Part shown: positions 1 through 9,497 of the stretch, one piece after another
Numbering within the stretch: position 1 is the first letter of the stretch
Layout of the letters: each line of letters begins with the position of its first letter
Source: an uncultured Clostridia bacterium
GTDB lineage: Bacteria > Bacillota > Clostridia > Oscillospirales > Ruminococcaceae
Reading direction: 5' to 3'
NCBI GenBank assembly: GCA_945829235.1
Contig: CALZUA010000002.1
Span: 122,650 to 186,649, forward strand
Length of the DNA stretch: 64,000 nucleotides
The notes under the pieces: model-generated
Told to the model about the DNA's origin: nothing
The model's input: the letters and a program-made list of their open reading frames with translations, nothing else
Databases searched by the model: none
Made by a program: the position numbers and the translations under genes

Positions 1-32
1 TTTTCCTCTCGTTCCCTTTCGCTTTAGCGTGA

Positions 33-79
33 TAATGTGCTATTATATTATCACATCACTATAATATAATAGCACATTA
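33..79. repeat. Large perfect inverted repeat, candidate operator
   Basis: Bases 33-51 and 61-79 are exact reverse complements (19 bp arms) around a 9-base centre. The arms are AT-rich with a GTGC core. No T-run follows on either side, so it does not look like an intrinsic terminator. It covers the -10 box and probable start of the leftward promoter at 66-94, the usual place for a repressor site. Confidence 0.7.
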
Positions 80-94
80 AAGATAATTTGTCAA
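66..94 (-). promoter_or_regulatory. Sigma-A promoter reading off the left edge
   Basis: On the minus strand TTGACA (94-89), a 17-base spacer and TATTAT (71-66). The transcript runs out of the window. The first dozen bases of the window, read on the minus strand, contain an AGGA-type ribosome site, so the start codon of the controlled gene probably lies just outside. It lies downstream of polC in the same direction but is a separate transcription unit. Confidence 0.7.
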
Positions 95-147
95 GCAAAG
101 CTGAATTTTTCGCCAAATTTACCTAAAATTTTAAACAATGTTGAAAT

Positions 148-3100
148 TTACATATCAAAAAGTGTGAATTGAGCGGACTGCTGGAAGCCGTTGAACACGC
201 CCATTTCCTTCAGTTTTTCGATGACAGTGCTGTTAACACCGCTCATCGACTGAATTTCATCAATGCTCAACGCGTCGCCGCTGTCGATAACCTCTTTCAG
301 CTTAATCGCCGCTGTTTCTCCGCACCCCGAAACCGCCATAAACGGCATTCTGAGCTTCCCGTCCTCGACAACGTAAGTGACCGCATTCGACTTTTTCGCG
401 TCAACCGGCAGAACGTCAATCCCACGCGCCATCATCTCGTAAACCAGTAGCAATGCGTCAAGCGTACCTTCTTCCTTAGCGGAGGGCTTTGGGTTGTTGC
501 GGATATCCTGAATACGCTGTTTAACAGCTTCCTTGCCCCTCAGAATAACCTCAAGCTCCATATTTTCCGTGTGCTTTGTAAGCGTTGCCGCGTAGAACTC
601 GCAGGGCTTGTGGATTTTGAACCACGCCAGCTTAACCGCCGCCGTTACATAAGCCGCCGCGTGTGCTTTCGGGAACATATACTTGATTTTCTTACAGCTC
701 TCAACGTACCATTCGGGAACGTTGTTGTCCGCGAACGCCTTGTAAATATCATCGTTGAACAGCTTTTTTGCGTTGCCCTTACGGGTGATTTCCATTATCT
801 TGAACGCAAGACCCGGCTCAACGCCCTTGTGCATAAGATAAACCATAATGCTGTCGCGCGTTCCAATAACATCGGAAATTGTACAAGTGCCGTTTTTAAT
901 CAAATCCTGTGCGTTGCCAAGCCAAACGTCCGTGCCGTGCGAAAGTCCCGAAATCTGAAGCAAATCCGAGAAATTCTTCGGCTGAGCGTCCTGAAGCATC
1001 TGCATTGCAAAGCTCGTGCCAAATTCGGGTATACCGAAAGTGCCGCTTTTGACACCGATATCCTCTTGAAGATTGAGCGGTTCGGTTGAAGTGAACAGCT
1101 TGTACACAAGCGGGTCCGAGGTCGGAACATCGGCGATTTTCATTCCCGTCATATCCTCAAGGTGCTTGTAGAGAGTCGGCACATCGTGTCCAAGCTCATC
1201 GAGCTTCAAAATCGTGTCGTGAAGCGCGTGGAAGTCGAAGTGCGTTGTAATCATATCGCTCTCGGTCTTGTCGGCGGGGTGCTGAACAGGCGTGAAATCG
1301 TACACCTCAAAATCGTTCGGCACAACAACCATTCCGCCCGGGTGCTGAGAGGTTGTTCTCTTGACGCCCGTACAACCGATTGTTAAGCGCTCAATTTCCG
1401 CTTCATTGAGCGAAAGTCCGTGTTCATCGCAGTATTTTTTTACAAATCCGTATGCTGTTTTATCTTTAACAGCCGAGATTGTTCCCGCCTTGAAAACGTG
1501 GTCTTTACCGAACAATTCTTCGGTGTAGCGGTGAACCTTGCCCTGAACCTCACCCGAGAAATTCAAGTCGATATCGGGTGATTTATCGCCATGAAATCCG
1601 AGAAACGTTTCAAACGGGATATCATGACCGTCGCGTATCATATCGATACCGCAGTTCGGGCAGTTTTTCGGCGGCAGGTCAAATCCCGAGCCAACCGAGC
1701 CATCTGTTATAAACTCGCTGTGGCGGCACTTCGGGCAACGATAGTGCGGCGCAAGCGGGTTAACCTCGGAAATGCCCGACATTATCGCGACAAACGACGA
1801 GCCGACTGAGCCTCTTGAACCGACAAGATATCCGTTATCCTCGGAGTATTTCACGAGCTTTTGCGCAATCATATAGAGCACCGCGAAACCGTGTTCTATG
1901 ATAGAATCAAGCTCGCGTTTCAGGCGGCTCTCAACAATTTCGGGAAGCTCCTTCCCGTCCTCCCTGTACCACGCGTCTGCTCTGCCCCAGCACAAATCCT
2001 TAAGCTCCTGTTCCGCGCCTTCAATTGACGGAGTGAACGTGCCTTTTGGTATCGGTCTGATGTCGCCGTCAATCATATCGGCGATTTTATTCGTATTCGT
2101 CACGACAACCTCAAACGCTTTTTCCTCGCCTAAATACTCAAATTCCTTGAGCATTTCATCGGTTGTTCTGAAGTACAAATCCGCTTGATGGTCAGCGTCC
2201 TTATAGCCCTGTCCCGATTGCAAAATCTTGCGGAAAATGCCGTCCTCCTTGTCCTTGAAATGAACATCGCAGGTTGCCACGCAGAGCTTTCCGTGCTTTT
2301 CGGCGAGCTTCACAATTTTGCGGTTGAGCATACGCAGTGCCTCGGTATCGGGCACGCGTCCCTCGCGGACAAGATACTCGTTGTTGCAAATCGGCTGAAT
2401 TTCGTAGTAATCGTAAATCGAAGCGATTTCATCGATTTCCTCGGACGATTTTTCGTCGAGAATTGCCTTGAACAGCTCTCCCGCTTCACACGCCGAGCCG
2501 ATTATCAAGCCCTCGCGGTGCTTTTGCAGTTCCGAGAGCGGGATTCGCGGCTTCTTGTAGAAATACTCGAGGTTGGACAGCGAAATCAGCTTGTACAAAT
2601 TCTTCAAACCAACCTTGTTTTGCGCGAGAATTATCATGTGATAAATCGGGAGCTTTTTCGCGTCAACACCGCCGAACAGGTCGTTTAAATCACCGAGCTT
2701 AGTGAGCTTTCCGAGCTTTTCCGCATCGTTCAGAAGGCACTGAAAGATTTTCGCCAACATTCTCGCATCGTCAACGGCACGGTGGTGGTTAAAATCACCG
2801 AGCTTGTACTCTTTGGCAACGGTATCGAGCTTGTGATTTTTCAGGCGCGGCAAAGCGGCACGACAAATTCCCACAGTATCGACAAAGTTGAATTTGTAGT
2901 CGATATTCTGCCTTGCGCAACCCGCTCTGATAAACGATGTATCGAAATTAGCGTTATGCGCGACAAGCACGCCGTTACCCGCAAATTTTATAAATTCTTC
3001 GAGCGCGTCCTTTTCCGAGGGCGCGTTTTCAACCATCTCATCGGTTATTCCGGTAATCTCGGTAATCTGCGCGGGAATAGGCATTTCCGGGTTTACAAAA

Positions 3101-4491
3101 GTCCCGAACTCCTCGATAATCTCGCGGTTTTTGACTTTGATTGCACCGATTTCGGTTATCCTGTCGGTTTTGGAGGAAAGACCGGTTGTTTCGAGGTCGA
3201 AAACAATAATTTCATCGTCAACCGAATAATCGCAACAGCCCGCTACCAGCGCCGAGCTGTCGTTGACGAAATAAGCCTCAACGCCGTAAATCATCTTCAT
3301 TTCCGAGCCGTCTTTTTGCAGTTTTTCGATTGTGTTCATCGCCTCGGGATAGCTTTGGAGGTTGCCGTGGTCGGTTATCGCAACGGCGCGGTGTCCCCAA
3401 GCGTTTGCCTGCTTAACAAGCTCTCCCGCGGGAGTTGTCGCGTCCATATCGGACATATTTGTGTGCATATGAAGTTCAACGCGCTTTTGCTCTGCCTTGT
3501 CCTCGCGGCTCTTCAGCTTTATTCCCGCCATAGAGTCGGGACGGAAATTCAAGCTTTTCGTGAACTGGTCGAACTCAAATTTTCCGCTTGCAATAATCGC
3601 TTTTCCCTCAGAAAGGTTGGCTTTTACCAACTCTTCGTTTTTCGCTTCGGTGATAATTTTCAGAATTTGCGAAGAGGTTTTGTCGGAAAAATACGCCGTG
3701 AAAATCAGCGTGTTCTTATCTCGCGACAGCTTGTCCTCGGTCTTGAAAACCTTTCCCCAAAGGGTTGCCGTGTCCTGCTCGCCGAAAGGCTCGGACATCG
3801 GAACGGGTTCTTCAAAATTGCCTTTCCCAAAAAACAGATTGACCTTTTTATCGAAATGCGGATTCTCAAACGTAAGGAGAGTTTCCTCGGGCTTTTCAAG
3901 AAACATCGGACGCCTTCCACGTGAACCGCCGCCGACATACTTGGGCTTTGCAGGCTTTGGCGCTTCATTTGTAACCGAAACCGTTTCCACGGGCGAGGAT
4001 TCCTCGCGATTTACATACTCCTCAACATCAAGCTCGTTCTCGGAGGAAATGACAACGCTGATGTTTTTATCGAAAACTCCCTTGACGTAATTCTCGATTT
4101 TCTTGTTAATTCCCATTCCCATAAGCATTGATTTTCCGCCGCTTTTGAGGGTTATTTCAAACGTCTGCCCATCGTCATCAATTGTCGCGTCATCAAAATA
4201 TCCGTTTATTCCAACGAATTTTTTCTTCAAAAGCTCGATTATTTCGTATAAGTAGTCCGAATTGAGCAACTCGGGGAAATATTTCGGATAAATCACAGTT
4301 TCCGCGCCAAGCTTTTTCGCGATAATTTCAGCCGCGGAAAAAAGCTCCTTCATCGGTATAAGCTCCGAAAAGCTAACGTTTAAATTAACCTCATTTTTGG
4401 CTTTGTTATGAGCAATTTTGAGCACATGTCCCTCCGAAATATTCTTCGGAAAATCTAAATCATCAAACAAATCTTTAAGCGTAGCCGACAT
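148..4491 (-). CDS. polC: DNA polymerase III alpha subunit, PolC type
   Basis: Replicative polymerase of low-GC Gram-positives, about 1447 aa, near the family's usual 1440. In order: an N-terminal domain and OB fold (to about residue 330), a PHP domain opened by HMHTNMSD near residue 340, an inserted DEDDh proofreading exonuclease (VFDLETTG near 430, ending about 600), the rest of PHP, then the polymerase core with a CPKC/CPNC zinc knuckle and the PDIDLNFSG active-site segment, and helix-hairpin-helix motifs at the C-terminus. An upstream in-frame GTG at 4506 overlaps the ispG stop, but AAAGGA lies five bases before the ATG at 4491, which I take as the start. It is last in the hom-to-polC operon; no clear terminator follows. 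Confidence 0.97.
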   Translation of the reverse strand: MSATLKDLFDDLDFPKNISEGHVLKIAHNKAKNEVNLNVSFSELIPMKELFSAAEIIAKKLGAETVIYPKYFPELLNSDYLYEIIELLKKKFVGINGYFDDATIDDDGQTFEITLKSGGKSMLMGMGINKKIENYVKGVFDKNISVVISSENELDVEEYVNREESSPVETVSVTNEAPKPAKPKYVGGGSRGRRPMFLEKPEETLLTFENPHFDKKVNLFFGKGNFEEPVPMSEPFGEQDTATLWGKVFKTEDKLSRDKNTLIFTAYFSDKTSSQILKIITEAKNEELVKANLSEGKAIIASGKFEFDQFTKSLNFRPDSMAGIKLKSREDKAEQKRVELHMHTNMSDMDATTPAGELVKQANAWGHRAVAITDHGNLQSYPEAMNTIEKLQKDGSEMKMIYGVEAYFVNDSSALVAGCCDYSVDDEIIVFDLETTGLSSKTDRITEIGAIKVKNREIIEEFGTFVNPEMPIPAQITEITGITDEMVENAPSEKDALEEFIKFAGNGVLVAHNANFDTSFIRAGCARQNIDYKFNFVDTVGICRAALPRLKNHKLDTVAKEYKLGDFNHHRAVDDARMLAKIFQCLLNDAEKLGKLTKLGDLNDLFGGVDAKKLPIYHMIILAQNKVGLKNLYKLISLSNLEYFYKKPRIPLSELQKHREGLIIGSACEAGELFKAILDEKSSEEIDEIASIYDYYEIQPICNNEYLVREGRVPDTEALRMLNRKIVKLAEKHGKLCVATCDVHFKDKEDGIFRKILQSGQGYKDADHQADLYFRTTDEMLKEFEYLGEEKAFEVVVTNTNKIADMIDGDIRPIPKGTFTPSIEGAEQELKDLCWGRADAWYREDGKELPEIVESRLKRELDSIIEHGFAVLYMIAQKLVKYSEDNGYLVGSRGSVGSSFVAIMSGISEVNPLAPHYRCPKCRHSEFITDGSVGSGFDLPPKNCPNCGIDMIRDGHDIPFETFLGFHGDKSPDIDLNFSGEVQGKVHRYTEELFGKDHVFKAGTISAVKDKTAYGFVKKYCDEHGLSLNEAEIERLTIGCTGVKRTTSQHPGGMVVVPNDFEVYDFTPVQHPADKTESDMITTHFDFHALHDTILKLDELGHDVPTLYKHLEDMTGMKIADVPTSDPLVYKLFTSTEPLNLQEDIGVKSGTFGIPEFGTSFAMQMLQDAQPKNFSDLLQISGLSHGTDVWLGNAQDLIKNGTCTISDVIGTRDSIMVYLMHKGVEPGLAFKIMEITRKGNAKKLFNDDIYKAFADNNVPEWYVESCKKIKYMFPKAHAAAYVTAAVKLAWFKIHKPCEFYAATLTKHTENMELEVILRGKEAVKQRIQDIRNNPKPSAKEEGTLDALLLVYEMMARGIDVLPVDAKKSNAVTYVVEDGKLRMPFMAVSGCGETAAIKLKEVIDSGDALSIDEIQSMSGVNSTVIEKLKEMGVFNGFQQSAQFTLFDM

Positions 4492-4502
4492 ATTTTTTCC
4501 TT

Positions 4503-5531
4503 TCACAGCAAATCAATTTCCTTTTTCAGCTCCGACAAGAGCATTTCTTCGGGGACTTTTCGCAGAATTTCTCCCTTTTTAAAAATCAGCCCTTCCCTGT
4601 CGCCGCCGGCAATTCCGATATCAGCCTCGCGCGCTTCGCCGGGACCGTTTACCACGCAACCCATTACAGCAACCTTAATCGGTTTTTTCACATCGGCAAG
4701 CAACTTTTCAACCTCGTTTGCAAGAGAAATAAGGTTGATTTTTGTTCTGCCGCAGGTCGGACAGGAAACTATTTCTGCGCCCTCATACAACCCGCAGGCT
4801 TTCAGGATATCCTTTGCCGCGTACACCTCTTTAATCGGTTCAGCAGTGAGCGAAACGCGGATTGTCGAGCCTATTCCGTCGCATAACAACGAGCCTATTC
4901 CAACGGCTGATTTTACGATGCCCATACGCTCTGTTCCCGCTTCGGTAACGCCGAGATGAAGCGGATACTCCGTCTTTTGCGCAAGCAACCGATACGCCTC
5001 AATCATCAGCTTGACATTCGAGGATTTTATGCTGATTACAATATCATCAAAGTCAAATTTATTTAGCAACCTTGCGTGCCCGAGTGCGCTTTCAACCAGC
5101 GCTTCAGGAGTTGGACTGCCGTATTTTTCGAGGAGATTTTTCTCAAGCGAACCCGAATTAACTCCAATTCTAATCGGGATATTTTTCGCCCTGCAAGCGT
5201 CCGCAACAGCCTTTACGCCGTCTGCTGAGCCGATGTTTCCGGGATTCAGACGGATTTTGTCAACACCGCGTTCAATGCAAGCAAGCGCGATTTTATAATC
5301 GAAATGAATATCCGCGACAATCGGCACGTTCACAGCATTTCTCAGTGCTTCGATAAGAGCCGCGTTCTCGATTTTCGGAACAGCCGCGCGGATTATCTCG
5401 CAACCCGCTTTTTCCAGCTCAACCGCTTGTTTCACGCTGTTTTCGATGTCATCTGCGGGAACGTTCAGCATTGATTGAATATAGATTTTCTCGCTGCCGA
5501 GAACGCAGTTTCCAACTCTAACCTTTTTCAA
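4503..5531 (-). CDS. ispG: 4-hydroxy-3-methylbut-2-en-1-yl diphosphate synthase (GcpE)
   Basis: Penultimate step of the MEP isoprenoid pathway: reductive conversion of MEcPP to HMBPP with a 4Fe-4S cluster. 342 aa, the short bacterial form with a TIM barrel and a C-terminal cluster domain. The cluster cysteines are visible in CPTCGRT and GCVVNGPGEA; the N-terminus has the typical QSMLNVPADD stretch. It lies five bases after rseP and its stop codon is 11 bases before the polC start. With dxr and uppS it makes this operon the isoprenoid/lipid-carrier cluster. Confidence 0.96.
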   Translation of the reverse strand: MKKVRVGNCVLGSEKIYIQSMLNVPADDIENSVKQAVELEKAGCEIIRAAVPKIENAALIEALRNAVNVPIVADIHFDYKIALACIERGVDKIRLNPGNIGSADGVKAVADACRAKNIPIRIGVNSGSLEKNLLEKYGSPTPEALVESALGHARLLNKFDFDDIVISIKSSNVKLMIEAYRLLAQKTEYPLHLGVTEAGTERMGIVKSAVGIGSLLCDGIGSTIRVSLTAEPIKEVYAAKDILKACGLYEGAEIVSCPTCGRTKINLISLANEVEKLLADVKKPIKVAVMGCVVNGPGEAREADIGIAGGDREGLIFKKGEILRKVPEEMLLSELKKEIDLL

Positions 5532-5536
5532 TCAAA

Positions 5537-6709
5537 TCACCTCGAAACAAGCTTAGTTATATCGTTGAACGTAATCAAAATCATCAAAAGAAGCAACAGC
5601 GCCATTCCCACAAAGTGAATCATGCCCTCAACCTGCGGTTTAACGGGCTTTCTGCGGATAAGCTCGATAATCAGGAAAATCAGCCGCGCGCCGTCAAGAC
5701 CGGGTATTGGGAGAAGGTTGAAAATGCCGACGTTGATGGACAACAGCGCCATAATGCTCATAAAATCGGAGAACGTGTAGGTTTTCACAGCTTCGGTTAT
5801 TACAGAGCCAACGCCGATAGGTCCGGAGAGGTCGTTCAAGCCGTACTTGCCTTTTATCAGGTCAACAACCGTGAGCAAAATCACGCGTGCTGTCGAACAG
5901 CTTTCACGAAAAGCCTCGGTTACCACATTCCCAAAATTCTTCTCCAGCCGATAAACAAGAAAATCAAAGTAAACACCGCTTGAACCGTTTTCCCGCGGAA
6001 TTGTCATAAACTCAACATCTTTCAATGTCACGGTCTCGCCGTTTCTTTTAACGGTAATGTCGTAAACAAGATTTCCGGCTTCGTTTTTGCGGTCGCTTGA
6101 CTGTAATTTGTAGGTTATATCGGAAGCCGAGAGAATCGGAAGTCCCTCTACGCTCAGGATTTTATCGTTCACCATAAGTTGAGAGCTACTCACGCTTTGA
6201 TCTCTGAACTCGCATATTGTTGTAGAGGCAATCGCATTTGATGTGCAAAGCGAAATCAAAACCACTATATACCCCAAAATCAAATTCATCAGAGGACCGC
6301 AGAAAAGCACAATCATTCTCTGCCAGACGGGTTTTCTGTTGAACGCACGGGGATTTGGCTCAATCGCCTCGCTGGTTTCCTCATCAAACTCCTCGATATC
6401 CGTTTCAAATGCGCAAAATCCGCCCACGGGAAACGCGCGGACAACATACTCGGTTTCCTTACCCTTTTTCTTGAAAAGCGCAGGTCCCATTCCGAATGCA
6501 AATTGTTTTACATAGATACCGCAAGCCTTTGCCGCCAAAAAATGTCCCAGCTCGTGTACAAGTATGATGAACAAAAACACCAAAATCGCAACAAAGACAG
6601 GTATTATGTTCATAAAAACATCGTGTGCGAAAAAATTCAGCAAGACTAAAGTTCCCGCGATGACAAACAAGACTGCAAGTGCAATTATCCGTTTTAAAGC
6701 CGTTGACAT
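5537..6709 (-). CDS. rseP: Site-2 intramembrane metalloprotease RseP/RasP
   Basis: Membrane-embedded zinc protease (M50) that cuts anti-sigma factors and signal peptides within the bilayer. 390 aa. TM1 at about 35-57 carries HELGH (52-56), the zinc and catalytic motif; a PDZ domain spans roughly 190-270; the second motif NLLPIPGLDG is near 335, followed by hydrophobic helices. GGAGG lies just before the ATG. It sits between dxr and ispG, the usual Firmicute order. As the window holds two ECF sigma/membrane-partner modules, it is a natural candidate for site-2 cleavage of such partners, but that link is inference. Confidence 0.95.
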   Translation of the reverse strand: MSTALKRIIALAVLFVIAGTLVLLNFFAHDVFMNIIPVFVAILVFLFIILVHELGHFLAAKACGIYVKQFAFGMGPALFKKKGKETEYVVRAFPVGGFCAFETDIEEFDEETSEAIEPNPRAFNRKPVWQRMIVLFCGPLMNLILGYIVVLISLCTSNAIASTTICEFRDQSVSSSQLMVNDKILSVEGLPILSASDITYKLQSSDRKNEAGNLVYDITVKRNGETVTLKDVEFMTIPRENGSSGVYFDFLVYRLEKNFGNVVTEAFRESCSTARVILLTVVDLIKGKYGLNDLSGPIGVGSVITEAVKTYTFSDFMSIMALLSINVGIFNLLPIPGLDGARLIFLIIELIRRKPVKPQVEGMIHFVGMALLLLLMILITFNDITKLVSR

Positions 6710-6719
6710 ATTTCCTCCA

Positions 6720-7853
6720 TTAAAAGCCCGAAAGAACGTATTCCTCCGCGATAATCCGCGTGTTCAGGATATCCGAGAGCACGGGATTTTGTATGTATTT
6801 CACATCGGAAAGCGCCGCGTTTACCAGCTCGCCGATTTGCAGAAAACCGATTTTTTCCTCAAGAAACAGCGAAACCGCCGCTTCATTTGCGCAATTGATT
6901 ATACAAGGCGCATTTCCGCCCATTTCGATAGCTTTTTTCGCCGCCGAAAGACAGGTGAAAACGTCCTCGTCAGGCTTTTCAAAGGTGAGCGTGCCGATAT
7001 CCGTGAGCGAGAGCTTTTTCGCGGGACAAGCAAGCCGCTTCGGTGCCGTCAGCGCGAACTGAATGGGAATACGCATATCTGCGCTTCCGAGTTGTCCGAT
7101 AATCGCGCCGTCCTCGAATTCAACCGCCGAGTGCAAAATGCTCTGCCGATGAACCGTAATCTCAATCTGCGACGGTTCAACCCCGAACAGCCAAACCGCC
7201 TCGATAAGCTCGAGACCTTTGTTCATCATCGTCGCGCTGTCAACAGTAACCTTTTCGCCCATATTCCAATTCGGGTGATTGAGCGCCTGTTCCCTTGTGA
7301 TATTTTCAAGCTCGGCGCGTGTTTTCCCGTAAAACGGCCCGCCAGACGCAGTAAGAATTATCTTGGAAATCTTGTTTTCACCAGCACCCAAAAGGCACTG
7401 ATAAATCGCAGAATGTTCGCTGTCAATCGGAGTGATTTCAACGTTCTTCTTGCGCGCCGCGTTCATCACAAGCTCGCCGCCCGCAACCAGCGTTTCCTTG
7501 TTGGCAAGCGCAATGTTGTTCCCGACACTGATAGCCGCAAGCGTCGGCAAAAGTCCCGCCATTCCGACAACCGCGTTCACCACTTTATCGCAAGGCAAAG
7601 CCGCAAGCTCACATAAGCCATCGCTTCCCGCAAGAATTTTTATATTCGTGTCGGCGAGGCGGCTCTTGATTTCAGCAAAATTGCTCTCATCGGATACCGC
7701 AACATATTCCGGCAAAAACTCGCGCGCCTGTTTCTCGAGAAGGTCGAGATTATGCCGCGCGGACAAAGCCTTTATTCTGATATTATGCGCGCGGCAGACG
7801 TCTGATGTCTGCGTTCCTATAGAGCCGGTTGAGCCCAGAAGCACAATTTTCAT
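6720..7853 (-). CDS. dxr: 1-deoxy-D-xylulose 5-phosphate reductoisomerase
   Basis: Committed step of the MEP pathway: NADPH-dependent rearrangement and reduction of DXP to MEP. 377 aa, family length. The N-terminal dinucleotide fold has LLGSTGSIGTQT (residues 4-15); the substrate/metal segment follows (NKETLVAGGE near 120, DSEHSAIYQCL near 145). GGAGA lies a few bases before the ATG. It is 10 bases ahead of rseP and 63 bases after cdsA; the cdsA-dxr gap has an A/G-rich run and no convincing terminator. Confidence 0.96.
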   Translation of the reverse strand: MKIVLLGSTGSIGTQTSDVCRAHNIRIKALSARHNLDLLEKQAREFLPEYVAVSDESNFAEIKSRLADTNIKILAGSDGLCELAALPCDKVVNAVVGMAGLLPTLAAISVGNNIALANKETLVAGGELVMNAARKKNVEITPIDSEHSAIYQCLLGAGENKISKIILTASGGPFYGKTRAELENITREQALNHPNWNMGEKVTVDSATMMNKGLELIEAVWLFGVEPSQIEITVHRQSILHSAVEFEDGAIIGQLGSADMRIPIQFALTAPKRLACPAKKLSLTDIGTLTFEKPDEDVFTCLSAAKKAIEMGGNAPCIINCANEAAVSLFLEEKIGFLQIGELVNAALSDVKYIQNPVLSDILNTRIIAEEYVLSGF

Positions 7854-7916
7854 AATCGTTCTCCTTTAAAATCTTAAAGGGAGAAAACTTTTGTTTCCTC
7901 CCCCTTGCAGGAAATT

Positions 7917-8768
7917 TTATTGCATTAACGGCGAAACAAAACTGTAAACGACGTAAATAAACGGCGCAACAAACAAAACGCTGTCAAAACGGTCGAGTAT
8001 ACCGCCGTGTCCCGGCATAACGTTGCCAAAATCCTTCACATCGTACTGACGTTTTATTACAGACATCGACAAATCGCCGAGCACTCCCGCCACGCTTGCA
8101 ACCATTCCTATCGGAATAATAACGGCATAATTCATTTTATACATTTCCGGACTAGGCAAAAGCAGGTTGTACACCAAGCATTGAACTGTCACAACAATTC
8201 CCACCGTAACAATTCCGCCGATAAATCCCTCGACCGTTTTTTTCGGGCTGATATCGGGACAGAGCTTGTGTTTTCCCAAAAACGTTCCCACGAAATAAGC
8301 GCCAGAGTCGCCGAGCCACGCGCAGAACAGCAGATAAACCAGCATAAACACGCCCGGATAATAACCGCCGTCGGCATACCACGACAAATTTCTCACGAAA
8401 ATTATACAGCTCAAGGAAATGGGTATTGCCAGAGCCGAACCACCGCACGCCGCTACTTCAACAAACTTAATCGTCTTGTGTTGCGCGAGCATAATCAGCA
8501 ACATTACCATTATAAACAAAAGGCACGCCATTACCCAAAACGACCTTAACACATTAAAGGTTAAAAGTGACGGTACGCCGAGCGAAAAAAACACGCAAAA
8601 GCTGGTGAGAAACTTGTGGTTGTGGCACTTTATCGCGCGAATAAGCTCAAATGTTCCGATTGCACTGAAAAGCGATATCAAGACCAGATAAACTATTAGA
8701 TTGTCTATAATTAGCGCGGAAATGCCGATAACCATCGCAACCAGCGCTGAAAGTATTCGTTTAAGCAT
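7917..8768 (-). CDS. cdsA: Phosphatidate cytidylyltransferase (CDP-diglyceride synthase)
   Basis: Makes CDP-diacylglycerol from phosphatidate and CTP, the precursor of all phospholipids here. 283 aa of mostly membrane-spanning helices. The family signature is complete near the C-terminus: KRQYDVKDFG followed by PGHGGILDRFDS, which holds the metal-binding aspartates. It sits between uppS and dxr as in most Firmicutes, with a 24-base gap to uppS. Confidence 0.94.
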   Translation of the reverse strand: MLKRILSALVAMVIGISALIIDNLIVYLVLISLFSAIGTFELIRAIKCHNHKFLTSFCVFFSLGVPSLLTFNVLRSFWVMACLLFIMVMLLIMLAQHKTIKFVEVAACGGSALAIPISLSCIIFVRNLSWYADGGYYPGVFMLVYLLFCAWLGDSGAYFVGTFLGKHKLCPDISPKKTVEGFIGGIVTVGIVVTVQCLVYNLLLPSPEMYKMNYAVIIPIGMVASVAGVLGDLSMSVIKRQYDVKDFGNVMPGHGGILDRFDSVLFVAPFIYVVYSFVSPLMQ

Positions 8769-8792
8769 AAACAGCCTTTCCGGTCGTATACG

Positions 8793-9497
8793 TCAAATTC
8801 CGCCGAACCTGCGGTTTCTCGCCGCATATTCCGCGATAGCGTACTCCAAATCTTTTTTTGTGAAATCAGGCCAGAGCACGTCCATAAAAACGAACTCGGC
8901 ATAAGCCGCCTGCCATATCAAAAAATTCGACAGACGCTTCTCCCCGCTCGGTCTGATAATCAAGTCAAGCAGCGGCATTTCGCTTGTGTAAAGGTGCTTT
9001 TCAACAAGCTCCTCGGTTATGTCATCGGGCGAAATTTCCCCCGAAACACACTCCTCGGAGATTTGCTTCATCGCCCGTACAAGCTCGGCTCTTCCGCCGT
9101 AATTAAGAGCAATTCCCACGGTAAATCGGGTGTTGTTCTTCGAGATTTCCTGAAGGTCAATCAAGTCGTTTCGGATATCCTCGTCAAGCCGCGAAATATC
9201 CCCAAGAATTATAACTCGGTTCTCTTTCTCGGCAGTATCCCTGATATCCTTAATATACCGCCTTAACAGGTTCATTATTCCTTTTATTTCATCGGCGGGA
9301 CGGCTCCAGTTCTCGGTTGAAAACGCGTAAAACGTTGCGCTTTGAACGCCAAGCTCCTTGCACCAATCGATGCACTTCTTGAAAACGTCCGCACCCTTTG
9401 AGTGACCGAAATTTCTCGGCATAAGGCGCTTTTTTGCCCAACGTCCGTTTCCGTCCATTATAAAACCGATGTGAGCGGGAATTTGATTTTGTTCCAT
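8793..9497 (-). CDS. uppS: Undecaprenyl diphosphate synthase (cis-prenyltransferase)
   Basis: Condenses isopentenyl units onto farnesyl diphosphate to make the C55 lipid carrier for the cell wall. 234 aa, soluble. HIGFIMDGNGRW near residue 10 carries the catalytic Asp; RPSGEKRLSNF and the following WQAAYAEF complete the substrate site near 195-215. Its ATG shares one base with the frr stop codon (TAATG), so translation is probably coupled. Confidence 0.95.
   Translation of the reverse strand: MEQNQIPAHIGFIMDGNGRWAKKRLMPRNFGHSKGADVFKKCIDWCKELGVQSATFYAFSTENWSRPADEIKGIMNLLRRYIKDIRDTAEKENRVIILGDISRLDEDIRNDLIDLQEISKNNTRFTVGIALNYGGRAELVRAMKQISEECVSGEISPDDITEELVEKHLYTSEMPLLDLIIRPSGEKRLSNFLIWQAAYAEFVFMDVLWPDFTKKDLEYAIAEYAARNRRFGGI

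Noticed and set aside
33-79. Terminator of polC
   Set aside because: The hairpin is AT-rich, lacks a T-run, and coincides with the -10 of a promoter; an operator fits better.
2782-3924. 380-residue open frame on the plus strand inside polC
   Set aside because: It lies entirely antisense to polC, has low-complexity Arg/Val/Asn composition and no ribosome site. It is a shadow of a codon-biased gene.
4489-4506. GTG at 4506 as polC start
   Set aside because: The ribosome site AAAGGA lies after this codon and at correct distance before the ATG at 4491.
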